Part shown: in pieces, positions 46,151-58,657 of the stretch
Position numbering within the stretch: the first letter of the stretch is position 1
Layout of the letters: each line of letters opens with the position of its first letter
Origin: Grammothele lineata
Taxonomy: Eukaryota; Basidiomycota; Agaricomycetes; Polyporales; Polyporaceae
Direction of reading: 5' to 3'
Length of the DNA stretch: 64,000 nucleotides
Assembly: GCA_002150815.3 (NCBI GenBank)
Contig: NDFF03000228.1
Coordinates: 62,001 to 126,000, forward strand
The notes under the pieces: model-generated
Databases searched by the model: none
What the model saw: the letters and a program-made list of their open reading frames with translations, nothing else
What the model was told of the DNA's origin: nothing
Program-made: the position numbers and the translations under genes

Positions 46151-46974
46151 GAGGAGCGTCATCGTGAGCCCGATGGATAGATACTCGGAAAAACGGGTAC
46201 CTCTTTTCATGTAACGAACCATGTAAGGTGGCAAACGTTGCAAGAGGCGCCTGAAATACACTGGTATGGGGATTCAATGCGCCGAATGGGAGCAGGGGGT
46301 CCTCACGCGCATATCTGATGTTGCTACACACCAGTTATGGGCACACCCATTGACGGTTCGCGCATAGTAGTATCCGGAGGAATGGCTGTGACTGACGGTA
46401 TTCGGATGTCAAGGATCATACGACAAGTTCTCCGGTTATATCCATCTTCGACGGACCAGGATAGAACCACGTTTCATTGAGCAAACATGAGTACTGGTGG
46501 AGCGCATGTATCAGTTGGTTGGGGCAGGGAGACGAAGACAGGCGAAAAGCGTACCTAAATCACATCACGGACAGCCGTGGGTGATGTTGAAGCGGGATCG
46601 CACACGATGCATCCAGATGTAGGGAAGAGACATGGAATCTTACATACAGCCACGGCCAGATTAGCAGCTATGTAACATGAAGCGTCTAGCCATACCACTA
46701 ACGATACAGCATATACCATCAGTACATCGCGTCCGTGAGAGTCGTGCATAATGTGTGGATGCGTTGGGGGGGACATAGGAATAGACGTGCTTGACAAGAA
46801 TAATAGGGATGAGGCAGCCCGGAGACGGGATGGGAAAGGCGAAGGTGTGGGGATGGGTAAAAAGGCGAGGGAACATCAAGACCACAAACCAAAGCTAACA
46901 ACTAGTAGTAGCTAGCGCAAAGCATGTACACGCACGACAACAGGACAGCCAGATACAGCGACCCTGATAAAGGC
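46151..46974. other. Intergenic, isolated hydrophobic ORF
   Basis: Holds the upstream region of DUF6534 gene 7 and the 3' UTR of eIF3a. A minus-strand ORF at 46555-46797 contains VSLVVWLDASCYIAANLAVA, which looks like a TM helix and could be a relic exon of a neighbouring membrane-protein copy. I could not extend it. Confidence 0.4.
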
Positions 46975-49900
46975 TTACGCGCCCTTGCGCGCCTGGAGAC
47001 GCGAGCTCCGCCAGACCTTCTTCTCCACAGTCTGGAATCCGTCGCTCTCCTTGGGAGCCTCGTCTTGCTTCGGCGTCGGCGGGGCAGGGGCAGGCGACGC
47101 CGTGCGGGCGGGAGTGGAGTCGCCCGCGGCAAGGCCCTGCTCCTTGGCGGCTGCGCGCGCACGCCATCCACCGCCAGCGGGAGCCGCGCCGCCGCTGCCG
47201 AAGGCGCCGGGGCGATACTTGCCCGCCGCAGGGGCGGGACTCTCCGACCGCGGCGGTGTGGCGGCGGCACCAGGACGACGCCAGGCGTCGCCGCCCTCCG
47301 TGGCGGCAGGGCGGCCAAACGGCCGAGAAGGGGGTGCGGCAGCCTGGGCAGCTGCCTGTGCCTTGCGCTCTGCCTGTCTTTGAAGCGCCTCCTCTTCTCG
47401 CTGTTGCTGGCGACGAGCGGCCTCCATCGCCTGCTGGCGCTCCTCTTCGCGCTGCTTCCGGACGGCCTCGCGGCGCTCCTCCTCTTCGCGCTTCTTCTGC
47501 TCCTCGAGGGCAAGAGCGGCAGCTTCCTCCTCTTCTCTGCGACGCTCTTCCTCGATGCGCTCTGAAGAAATGGTTAACAACAGAAACCTTCACTGTAAGC
47601 GTTGAACACGACGAACCTGCTTCCAGACGAGCCTCTTCTTCCTCTTGCTCGCGCTGCAGCCGCTCTTCCTCCTCCCGGAGAAGCCGCTCCTCCTCGCGTT
47701 CCTTGAGAACGGCCGCGCGACGTTTTGCTTTCTCCTCTTCCATCTTCCTCTGTGCGATCTCCTGCTTCTTCGCAAACTCCTCTCCGCGACGCGACTCGAT
47801 CGTCTGCTTGACCCGGTTGTAGTCGCCGATCATGCGCGACAGACGTTTCTTCGTCTCGAGGTCCTGCAGGTGAGCCTGGCGATGGGCCTCGAGCCGCGCT
47901 TTTTGGGTCTCCTCGAACACCTTGCGGTCATTAGCTTGCTGGATCTCGTAGTCCTTCGCAAGTAACGGGCGCTCCTCCTTGCGGTACGCGCGCTCGATGT
48001 GGTCGATACGCTTGGAAAGTACGCGCATTCGCTCGTTGAGCTCCTTCTTCTCCTTTTCGAGCTGCTCGACCTGGAGCTGCATGAGATTATCCGAGTTGAG
48101 GTTCTCAATATTCTGGATAGCACGTTAGCAGAGAGAATACAAACCACATTGAACGGTTTACCTCGATGTCCACTTTGAGTGTGCCCTTCTCCTTCATACT
48201 CTGCGCAAGCTTCTTCGCCTCTTCGATGCGGACACGTTCCATCTCCCTCCGCACGCGCTCCACTTCCCTGTTGCGCTGTTCGAGCGCCGCCTTGCGTGCT
48301 TCCTCCTCCTGGTGTTTGCGAGTAAGCTCCGCGCGACGACTGGCCTCCTCTTTCTCCTTGCGGACGGAGAGCTCGGAGAGAAGCTCCCGACGACGAGCGA
48401 CGAGGGCACGACGAATCTGCAACGCCTTGCGCTCGGCCTGAGCAGCCGCCACGAGTGTGGCGAACTTGGCCTGCTGTTCCTCTGCGCTGGGCGCGGTCGG
48501 GGGGGATATCGTGACTAAGGAGTTGTGGAGACTAAGCGCAACATTGCTCAAGCGCGTGCGGACGAACTCCGACGTGGAAGGTTGAACGGCACTGACAGAG
48601 GCCATGGACGTGGAGGAGCTCGGATCTTCAACGGCAGCGAACGCGCTGTCGACAAAAGTGATGCTACCAGCGGCGTGGTCGACACGGACGTTCAGCTCGC
48701 CGCGGCGGGCACAACCCATTACGTAAGCCTCGATCTGTTCGTCATCGTACGAGTGGTCTTCGACGACAACGTCGCGCATGGGAATAACAAGTTCCAGGAG
48801 GTTGCTGATCTTGATAGTGTTATACACTTGCGACAGCTGGGAAAGTAGGCGAGAGAGTAGGGCATGTTGGAGGAGGGGAACGTAAGAGGAGTACAAAGTG
48901 TCGGAGGCGAGGACCTTGAGATGCGGAGTGACGGAAGAGCATAGGGTCAGAGGATCGAAAGTCACTTCCAATACATTGTAAAGATTCTTGATGGTGACAG
49001 GAGAGAGCTTGAGAACGTTCCGCGAGAGCTAATATCCGCCTTATGAGCTATGCCTCGTAAAAATCTATCAATCTCGCTTACCGCTTCCCGAAGCAAGCCA
49101 GTACGAGTGGGAGTCCTTGTAAGGCCGAGGAGGGCACTCAGCCGAGCGTTTTTGCCCTTAGTCTCCTCGACACCCTCCTCGTTACCGAACCCGACGGGAA
49201 CGGCAAGGGCGCTGACGAGGACTTGGCCGGCTAACCGACTCATTTCCTCCTCAGACTTGCCGCCCATAGCGGTTACGATGGCATAGTATCGGCCCCAAGC
49301 GGCAGCGTGGTAGAGAGGGTTACCGCTCATGAGGAAGATCTTCGTCAACTTCTCGTAGTAGTTGGCCATCATAGACGGACGGGGAGCCTTCTTAGCCATC
49401 GTAAGGAGGTTGTGTACATCTTCCACGGAGCGGAATGCCTCCTGCCAGAGCTCAAGCTCGACAGAGGTGTTCAGCTGCGCAAAGCGGGTGTCGAGGTGGT
49501 GTTGGAGGGTATCGGGGTCGGAGAGGTTGATAGAATGGGGCTGGTGGGCGTACTTCGCAACATTGGAAAGGTGGAGGCGAAGAGTCTCGCACAAGCGGCG
49601 GAACTCGACCTTACGCTGGTGCTTGAGGCAGAACTTGAATGCCTGCTGGGCGATTTGCTACATTCCGAGAACCAGGTTACGTCATGGAAGAGGCTGCTTA
49701 GACTGCAGGGACGCACCTGGTAGATGGTTTCCAACCTCGCGTTGTTCTTGAGAGTCTCGAGCGCAGTGCGGTAACTCTCCCAAAGGAATTTGAGCCAAGG
49801 GGTGACGAGGGCCCTATCTGTCCTGTCCTTGGTCTGATCTCCACTGACCGCGCCGAGGAGGATGCTTTCGGGGGTCTCGCTCGCCTCGAGATCGTCCACG

Positions 49901-50244
49901 TCCAAAGCAACGGCCTTGTCGGCCTTTTCCTGCGCCTCCTGCACTTTTCCGTCTGCGAGCTGGATGAAGCGGTTTACGACCACCTCGATGGAGGCTACGC
50001 TCGAATTCTGGGCGATATTCTTGTACTGCATGAGGCCCTCCTTCGCGGTACGGCCTTTACGGAGCTCGACACAGAGCTCAATGAATCGGAGCATGATGGG
50101 CTCGAGCGACGCGAGCGGGGTGGACCGGAAACGCTTCGAGGAGAACATTTCCGTGAGCGATTGAAGGGCGGCATGGGTCTGGCCGACAGAGACGAGGCCC
50201 TCGGCTTGCTTGAGGACCGTCTCGGGCTTTGAGAACGGCGCCAT
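46975..50244 (-). CDS. TIF32: Translation initiation factor eIF3 subunit a
   Basis: Largest core subunit of eIF3, scaffolding the 43S pre-initiation complex in the cytosol. Five exons, about 1,000 residues, normal for fungi. It starts [20 protein letters not shown], a hallmark N-terminus. Helical repeats follow ([60 protein letters not shown]), and then the PCI region around [20 protein letters not shown] and [20 protein letters not shown]. The second half is a long charged helix with the eIF3a-type stretch [27 protein letters not shown]-like [16 protein letters not shown], and Glu/Arg/Gln-rich repeats. The C-terminal exon is Ala/Pro/Gly-rich and ends [17 protein letters not shown] with the stop at 46975. 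No defects. The 213-codon and 132-codon plus-strand ORFs over the last exon are antisense shadows. Confidence 0.96.
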
Positions 50245-50708
50245 GATGGGCGATTTTGGGGAGAGTAGTCGTCAAGAGCGTCGGGGGCGACAAGGGCGAT
50301 GCGAGCGATGTCGGGGGCGTCGACGGCAAATGCGAAAAGTTGCAGCGGCCAAGTCCCAGACCCCTGCCCAGTCATCTCGGCTCGGTGCCGTTGACACTCT
50401 TAATAGCGTTCAGACTCCGACATATAGCTAGCGCCCGTTTTGGATCCATCCCCGCATCTATCACCACATCTCCCAGCTGGCACAGGCTGGCACTGCAGTC
50501 ACCGTCGAGGACTCAGACCACAGGAGGCTGCGAGAATGCGCCCGGAAAAAATGCAAAGTAAAATTCGAGTGGCTCGAATAAGTTAGGTGCGAAGTTGGTC
50601 TACACTACTTATGCAATAGCTCTACAGTATGAAAGTCCGGGCCAAGAACGGCAGCATGTGCAATGAACGAGTGACGATGGATACATACAAAAAGTCCGAA
50701 GTCATAAG
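50245..50708. other. Short intergenic between CCH1 and eIF3a
   Basis: Both genes run leftward, so this holds the CCH1 3' UTR and the eIF3a promoter. No further signal recognised. Confidence 0.5.
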
Positions 50709-53700
50709 CTAGTCCTTGTCCTCTTCTGCAGCCTCAAGCATCATGTCTGGGGGACGCTAGTCAGAACGTTACAATCGGAGACATCGATATCAAGGGACTC
50801 ACCCTTCCACATAGAATCCTGCATTGACGACATGAAGTCATTCTCGTCCCCTGAATGTGAATCTCGAGATAGAGAACCATCGAGCCGGCTATGATGGATG
50901 TGTCAGGACTCGTCGTAATAGCACGATGAAAAGTGGTCGTACCTAGTGCTCATGTCGATAGACAACGTACTGATATCGCTCGTACGTTGTCGACGTTGCA
51001 ACGGCCGTGACGGCGTGTCGATAGCGAAAGAGACGTCGGGCGAAGGAACGGCAGGCGTCAACGACATTGACACGTCGGGACTCCTTGCTCGATGCACGGG
51101 TGTTTGATATGGAGAAGTGATGTCGCGTGTCATGGTTGGAGGCGTGGTGGGATAGTCGTCGATCATGATGGCAGGGATTTCTACACATTCTCAATCAACA
51201 TCTGTGAGAAGAGCCCCACGGTATACGGATACTTACCTGGTTGGCCGAAGTGCTGCATTCGGGCCTGCTCTCGCTGTGCGACATACCGCCGGCGGTAGAG
51301 GATCATGAGCAAGAGCGACTGCACTCGGTCGAAGTCCACAAGGTCAGTGACGAGCTTGTTGGTCTCCGTTCGCACGACCAGATCCTTCAGACTAGGTTCC
51401 CGTCAGTACTGGTTACTTTGCGTCGTATTTAAATCGAGGACGTACACAAGCGCTTCTCGATCCACGATGAGCTTGTGATGAGCGAGCAGCAAGAGCATGT
51501 TCGTGAACGAGATGCCTTTGCCCGGCTCGAGTGAGATGCGAGCTTCATGATAGAGACGATTGTAGAGATTCTTCCTCCGCTTGATGGCAGCGCGATCGAG
51601 GCCAGAGAGAACTGCTTCCGTCTTGTGGAAGTCATACCCTTCGATGATCCTCTCGGCAGGAGAGTGCCGGCTCTGAGGATCCTTCGAGATGGCCATGATT
51701 CGAGGGATGCTGAACTCAGTCGGGTAGATCTTGACCTCGAAAATGCCGCTCAACCTCTAAAGTAGGGAATGAGCCATGATCAGACCGAGCTAGATCACGA
51801 CGTACCCCAAAGAAGCGAACGAAATTCTGCCGCTCCAAGTAGCCGGTCTTCGGGTTCGCGAACTCGGCCCAGACCTTCTTGAACGCGCGCATCTCCTCTC
51901 GCGTGATCGACTTTGCGCCGCCGGTCATTTGGAAGACATAGTAGAAACTCTCGACGACCACACCAGTGAACAAGTTGGCGAAGATGTACTGTCAAGTACT
52001 CATTAGTCGCCGAAAGGGAGACTCGTGGAAGAGAGCTCACCATGCTCAGCAGGTTCCACGCTATGAAGAGAACGAACGCCCACGCCACGCTGCCACAATC
52101 AGTGTCGCCGAAGTCGGTGATGGTGCACCTGGGATAGTCCAACGCGCTAGGTTGGAGCGTCAGCACTCATGAAAAGCGTACTGACTGGGCCGTGGACTTA
52201 CTAGTCATGCATGTACTGGTTCCAACCCTCGCTACTCTCCCGTCAGTACGACGGCGCTATAGACGAAACGTTACACTCACCCAGTCGTCATGAATGCTAA
52301 CATCACGAGGGCACTTGCCATGCTCGAATAGTTCATATTCCGCGTCTCGCCCGTGTTCCACTTTGTTAGACTGAACACTTCGACGAAGAGAATGGCGAAG
52401 AACAAGAACAAGATGATCCAGAGACCGAGTAGACTCAGAATGACCGGAAGACTTCCGCTGTAAGAACAATCAATGAGCCGTGAGATGTGGCGGGAAAAGA
52501 GCGTGGAATCCATACACGGCGGTCTTGAACAGCTTATTGAGACTGTTCACGCGTTGGACCAGCTTCAAAGCAATGCTCGTGATGAATAGCTTCTGCAGCT
52601 GCTGGATGGCGAAGCCGCCTGCTCCGAACTGCACGATCAACGTGGTAAACAGACTGCCCCCGGCGACGATGACATCAAAGATGTTCCAGCCGTTCGCGCT
52701 GTAGCTTGACCAGCCGAGCCCGTAGAACCTGACCAAGACGTCGACGCAGTACGTCGCACTGACAAAGATGAAGAAGCCTTCGCGAATCTCGTCCAGGTAG
52801 GACTGCGTGGTGAACGTCTGGGTCCTGTATGGTAATGTTAGAGTTATGAACAGTATACGAAGAGAATCTCGCGTACATGAGGGCAATCACGTGCAGGGTA
52901 AACAGGACAGTCATCATCCTTGACCACCATCCGTGCTTGTGAACTGCACGGTCGAAACACCACTGCCGCACCGGCCACGTGGGTCTCTTCTTTGGACGCT
53001 TGGAAGGTCGTTGCCGCTTAATGAGCTTCTGGAGGTCGATCCACTCTCGTTGGGGTTGCGTAAGCAGCGCCGAGCCCGTCTTGGACGTGAAGTTGCCGAT
53101 GATGATACTTGTCACGAGAGGTTAGCATGTACTCGGTCTCAGGAAATGGAACAGCTAGCAACTCACCTGACGAACAGCGTGAAGATGACGACACCTCCCA
53201 TCAAGTTGTAGATGAGGAAGAAGATCGAGTTGGCCACGGACGAGTTCGTCTGCGGCTGCAAGCCCTCGCCCCTGACGGCCGTCGCGACACCCAGGACGTC
53301 GATCCACCCTTCGAGCGAGACGATCTCGAAAAGGATGAGGAGCGACTGCCTGAAGGTGTCGAACGAGAACTGCGTCGACGGCGCGGGGTTGTCCCACACG
53401 CGAGGCACGAGATACGTGAAGTCGAGGTCCGTCCCGTCCAGCGCGCTACCGGCGGAATACTCCCCGATGCAGTCCCCGATCCCGGTTACGTCAGAGTCGT
53501 TGCACTCGTTGGTGATGCCGGAGAAGATGTTCAGACCCCACACGGCGTACGGGATCATGTACAGGATGGCAAGCAGAGCGGCGTCGAGGATACGTGCGAT
53601 GCCGGAGATGATGAGCGACTCGAAGGTGGACCGCATCTTGTCAATGAGGGTGATAAGGCGCAGCGCACGGAGTGCCTTGAGCGACCGGGTGATACGACTG

Positions 53701-56700
53701 AGACCGCCGATGAAGATGAGGCCCGTGGTGGCGTTCACGAGAATACCGACGAGGATGAACAGGTCCAGGACGTTCCAAATACTCCGGATATACGCATTGG
53801 GCGTAAAAAGAAACCCGTCCGCGATGACCTTGATGACGAACTCGAGAAGGAGCACCAGAGCGAACGATCCCTCCGCAATGTCGAACCAAGTTCCCCGGAA
53901 AAACCCATGTTGGTCGTAGAAGTCCCGGCGATATATGGGCGTCGCGATGCTTTCCACGACAATACCACCAATGACCGTCAAGAGGAGCAGAAGCTGGAAG
54001 ATGGGGTGAGCGATGGGGGAGTGTGGGGTTCCGAAGATGCGATCGCCGCCCGCGGGAGCGACGAGTTTCTGACACGCGCGCCGGAGCCAGTTCTTCTGCG
54101 AGAAAATCCAGAACGTCTTGTCGTACGTGGGATGATCACGGATGAAGTCGGCCTTCTGCGCACGGCGCTCGTAGAGTGCGTCGTTCAGCTCCTCCGCGTC
54201 AATCGCATCGTTGTTCAGCGCAGCCAGGACTTCCCTACAAACGGCGTTAGGAAGACGTGAAAGGACCTCAAAACTTCACAGGCTTACAAATGTCTCTCAG
54301 TCTCCTCGTCGATCGCGTCGACTGGACCAGAAGAGTCTCTCCGCGCATTGCGGAGCGTGGTCATGGGCACATCCCCAGCGGCGATCTCGCCCGCAAACAA
54401 GCGCTGGAGTCGCCTCAGGGTCGACTTCGCCGTGTACTGCTTCGTCGAGCCGCCACGTTTCGAGGACGCGTCCTGGAAGTCGTTTCAGTTTATGGTGACT
54501 AAGGACACATGGAAGAGGCGCAACGTACTCGAATGGAACCCTCCCTCTTCGGTAAACTATAATCCTGCACGAGGGCCTTCTGCATGGGCAGCACGAGGTT
54601 GGAAGGCAGCTCGACCTCGATCGCCTTCGGCTGCGCCTTGAGCCAGCGATACGGATTAAGCTTGCGAATCCACGCCGCGCGGACTTGCTGGGGGCGATGC
54701 GAAGCCCAGTAGTGGGAAGCCTGCCTGCTGCGTTTCGACTCCTCGGCAACGTCGAAGTTCTCGTTGATCACGGCAATGAACATCTGCAGCACGATGTCTG
54801 TCGCCGAAGGTCATTATTGTCAGACACGTCCCCCCAGGAATTGTATAGAACTCACAGTTCGCGAAGAACATCCACCCAGCAATGAACAACACAGTAATAG
54901 CCGACTGTCGAAGGGGAACCTCGGGAACCGCCGCCAGGTAGAGCACGTCCGTCCAGTTCTCGGACGAGAAGACCTGGTAGATGGCGAGGAACGAGTTGTA
55001 CAGCGTGCCAAAGTCGATCGGGTCGCCCCGCTTGATGTCGCCGCTCACGAGCTGGACGGCGAAGAGCGCGGCGAGGAGGTTGATCTCGATGAGGAAGAGG
55101 GACATGTTCGCGAGACCGTACATGTTTCCGAAGACGGCGAGCTGTACGAACGGCGTGAGAACGAAGAGACAACGTCGGACTGGGGATACGTACCAGCAAC
55201 GGTTTCATCCTCGGGATTTCCAGGATGACACGGTAGAACCGCATCAGCTGGAAAATCGTAAGCCAAGGATAGACCGTGGAATCGTGGATGGCCGGAATCT
55301 GAATGATAGTCGAACCGATGGCGAGAATGAGGTCCAAGACGTTCTGCCCCCGGAAGAAGAACTTGCGCCAATCCGGAAGGTACGCTAGGACCCGAATGAC
55401 GATCTCGACGTCGAAAGTAATCGTCAACGCGAGCTCGCCCTTGTCGAGGATCTCCTCGTGCAGATCCGACATGTTCACCGTGCGCGTCGCCTGGAGGACC
55501 ACGGAGGCGAGTGCGAAGAACACCCAGCACCAACGGATGTTCTCGTATATATCACGAATGCGATTCCGGCCAGCTACTCTCCGCCCGTCGACCATGGACC
55601 ATCCTTCCTCGCTCTCGTCCACGACTGGCGCCAGCCTGTATTTCAGCACGTCAGCCGTGAGCCAAGGACTGAACGACATGAGAGACTACTTACGGCGCAG
55701 CTCCGAACGCGCTCTTCTTCGTGTCCGAACGGATGGCCGAGAACGTATTCGTGATCACGGCGACGAACAGGTTGATGAGCCAGAAATTCAGCACAATGAT
55801 GCAGACGATGAAGAAAAAACATGACACGAAGAACTCCGAGTCCATCATCTGGTACATAAGTGGCGACCACTGCATAGACCGTCAATACTTCGGCTGTCGA
55901 TAAGCTGATCAAGCTACATACCCCGTTCGCAGAAGACACGATGACGACCTGTAATGCCGCATAGTAGATGACGTCAAAGCTCTCCATATTGGCCTCAGGG
56001 CTGTCATCGTTCTCCTGTGGATGTCAAGTTTCAGCTGGTACAGTTAAAGTAGTTTGACGAATATATCGACCTTGCAGATCTGGCCTAGAGGGCAGATGTA
56101 ACCCTTGGACGAGCTGGCTGTGGTATTGTCGCTGTATATGTACGGAACCACCTGCAATGTCAATGGATCGATGTGACCGCCGCAATTTTGATCCAAAGCG
56201 ACATCAACATCTGTCTGTCCTGGGACGGAGACGAGATGGCATGTACGCCGGAAAGAGCCTTTGAACGACTGAATACCGATAATGCTACGACGACGATGAG
56301 TGAATGTGACGAAGAAGGAAGTGGCTGGAGGGCTTACGAGAAAAGGATCATAGCGAACAGCACGAAGTAAGCGACACTGGCTAGCAGTGGACGCGCCGTC
56401 TTCAAAGAATGCATGATGGTCTGCCTCGGATGTCAGAACACTCGCTAAGTGCTAGGCGAACAATGCTCACAGTGGTACCGGAAGTGATAGCCAACAACCT
56501 TGCCGTCCGCAATACGCTCATAGCCCGAAACAGCCCAATGTGATACTTGTTGTGCTCCGCACCCGCCGTCGCCAGCGCAAACGTGATCCAGAAACTGACA
56601 ATAGCCACAAAATCAATCCTAGTCCAGCTATGGCGGAGGTAAGGCAAGTTCCGGTGAGTCTGGCTCGTCGACTCCTCGACGCTGAGCCGGAAAGGCAGCG

Positions 56701-58377
56701 CGAGGGTGTCGCTCGGGTTGTCGGACCGGAGCGCTTTGGAGAGAAAGGTGGGCTCGGAGGGGTTGCGCATGTGTGAATGGGCGTTCTGGGCGGCGCCCAT
56801 AGCCTTCTCCATCATGGGCGACTTGGACTGGACGGTGTCGGAGCGCGCTCGGGAAGGCGTCGACTTCGCGTTCGCGTCGGAGGTGGCAGACTGAGGGGTC
56901 GGGGCGACATTGTGCGCTAGGGTGAAGGGGCGCGCGAGATTCCGGCGGAAATTATGGAAACGTTGGGTGATGGTAGCTCCACGGTGTAGTTGGGACGGCC
57001 CGTGGGCAGAGGCAGCGGAGGGGGTTCGGGCAAGATTAAAACTGGCATCGACGGCGGTGTTTGGCGGTCGGTTGATATCGGGATACGACTGGAAGGGGGA
57101 CTGAAAGAGTGTGGAGACGGGGACTTCTGGATCCAGCAGAAACCCAGAGACGCATATTCGAGCAAAAGCTTCCAGACTGTTCACGGTCAACACCGATCAG
57201 CAGAGTTTCAGAGGCGCACTCACGTAAATAAGCAGAACAAGCCGAATAGCACATAATCCTCCCAACCGTGAAAGTAACCAAGAACTGGTGGTGGCCGCGC
57301 ATCGTCTGGATAATCCTCCGGTAGTGCATGAGGGATAGAAGCTTGAATGGTGAGGACGACGGCGTTTATGATGATCAATAACAATATGACTGGCTCGGTC
57401 CATCTGCGCAATGTCAGATAACATTCAGCACAGCAAAGAAGCGGTACTTACGGATACACCAAGAACCTGTACATTGCAAGCCTGACTTTGCTCCGAGGTC
57501 CGAGACAGCCCAGAGTGCGACCTCGGATGGGAAGCGTTTTCGACAGGTCGGGAAGCACTTCGTCCTCCTCGGGCATGTCGTCGTCCTCTTCTCGCTTCTC
57601 CGTCCGCTCATCCACATCCTCTAACCGCATGTGGTCGTCCAGACCAGCCCCTCCGAAGTTCACCACGCGCAGGGACGCGCGCCGGAGATTGCGAGACATG
57701 GACATGATCGTCGTTCCCGTCTTCTTCAGCGGGGAGTCGCTGTACCGAACGGTTCTCCGCCGGCCTTTTCGAGGCGACGCACCTGAACGCTCTGCATCTA
57801 CGCTGTCGTCTGCTCCCCACTGCCCTCCGGGACTCTGCCGCGAGACGTTGGCGGTGAGGTGCGCCTCGTCGTCGTCTCGTGTACTGTCGGTAGTATCGCC
57901 AGACTCTCGGAAGTGCGACCCGATCAGCGACGCGGAGGACTGTCCGGGAAGCGAGGCCATGTAGATTGCACTCGTGTCTTGATAGCGTGTTGGGCCGGTA
58001 TGATATGGATACTCGTGGTACGGCGGTTCATCTTCTGAAGGGGAAAAGAACGGGTCCTCGGTCCCCCAAGCCGCGCGCCCCTCGCGGGACGGGCCAGCGA
58101 CAGCGTTGGGGTCTGATGGCGGCAGGTTGAAACGTAGGGGATCTTGGACGACGTTGGTACCGCCCCAGGAGGTGCGGCGACGGGAGACGGAGTCGGAGGA
58201 GAGAGGAGTGGTCGGGCGAGAGCTGACGAGACCGGCTGGCGTCCCAGTAAAATCTACAGCGGAAGAGGAGGAGCGGTGCGAAGGTGGCTGGCTTGCCTCC
58301 ATGCAGTCTAGAAAGGAGGGATTGTCGCGAGCGCGGCGTGCATGACGGCAAGGCGGGTTGGTGAGCGCTGTTTCCAT
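50709..58377 (-). CDS. CCH1: Voltage-gated calcium channel alpha subunit Cch1
   Basis: Plasma-membrane high-affinity calcium channel that works with Mid1 in fungi. Four ion-transport domains spread over many exons, roughly 2,000 residues. The N-terminal cytosolic part ([20 protein letters not shown]…) is about 300 residues, disordered, with an acidic [12 protein letters not shown] patch. The domain I pore reads [10 protein letters not shown] joined across an intron to WSPLMYQ. Domain II has [14 protein letters not shown], domain [18 protein letters not shown], and domain [13 protein letters not shown] followed by a short intron. Pore residues in domains I-III are therefore Asn, Glu, Glu. The domain IV voltage sensor ([20 protein letters not shown]) has few Arg/Lys. 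The C-terminal cytosolic region has an EF-hand-like stretch ([20 protein letters not shown]) and a Ser/Thr/Pro-rich end (…AAEEDKD) stopping at 50709-50711. Numerous antisense ORFs, one of 383 codons, are shadows. Confidence 0.95.
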
Positions 58378-58657
58378 GTCGGCCTTCCTAGCCGCCCCCC
58401 TTCAGCCTCCGCCTGCGGGCCTTTAACTTCTCTCTAATCCTCTGACTGCGCATTCTACAGCGGCCATCACTCCGTCCTTTCGGAGTGCAAAATGACCGTT
58501 ACTCCAACCGCGCGAGCTGTCCCGCGCGCATCTCAGCTCGCTCTCACCTCGTTCCCTTCCACAACCATCATCAGTCCCAGCGCGCGAGCTGTGCGACGCC
58601 CAAACTGACCGGCGCGGTCTGTGTACACGACGTCCAAGACACTGCCTGCCAAGAGAA
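58378..58657. promoter_or_regulatory. Divergent promoter region CCH1 / EamA transporter
   Basis: Only about 280 bp separate the ATGs of the minus-strand calcium channel and the plus-strand transporter, so both promoters must lie here. GCGCGAGCTGT occurs twice (near 58509 and 58580). No clear TATA box. Confidence 0.6.

Noticed and set aside
46924..47565. 213-codon plus-strand ORF, Leu-rich
   Set aside because: Antisense shadow of the eIF3a C-terminal exon with its Glu/Arg/Ala repeats.
53109..54260. 383-codon plus-strand ORF, Asp/Glu/Arg-rich
   Set aside because: Lies wholly antisense to CCH1 domain III exons and even crosses their introns. No domain; its composition follows from the complementary coding strand.
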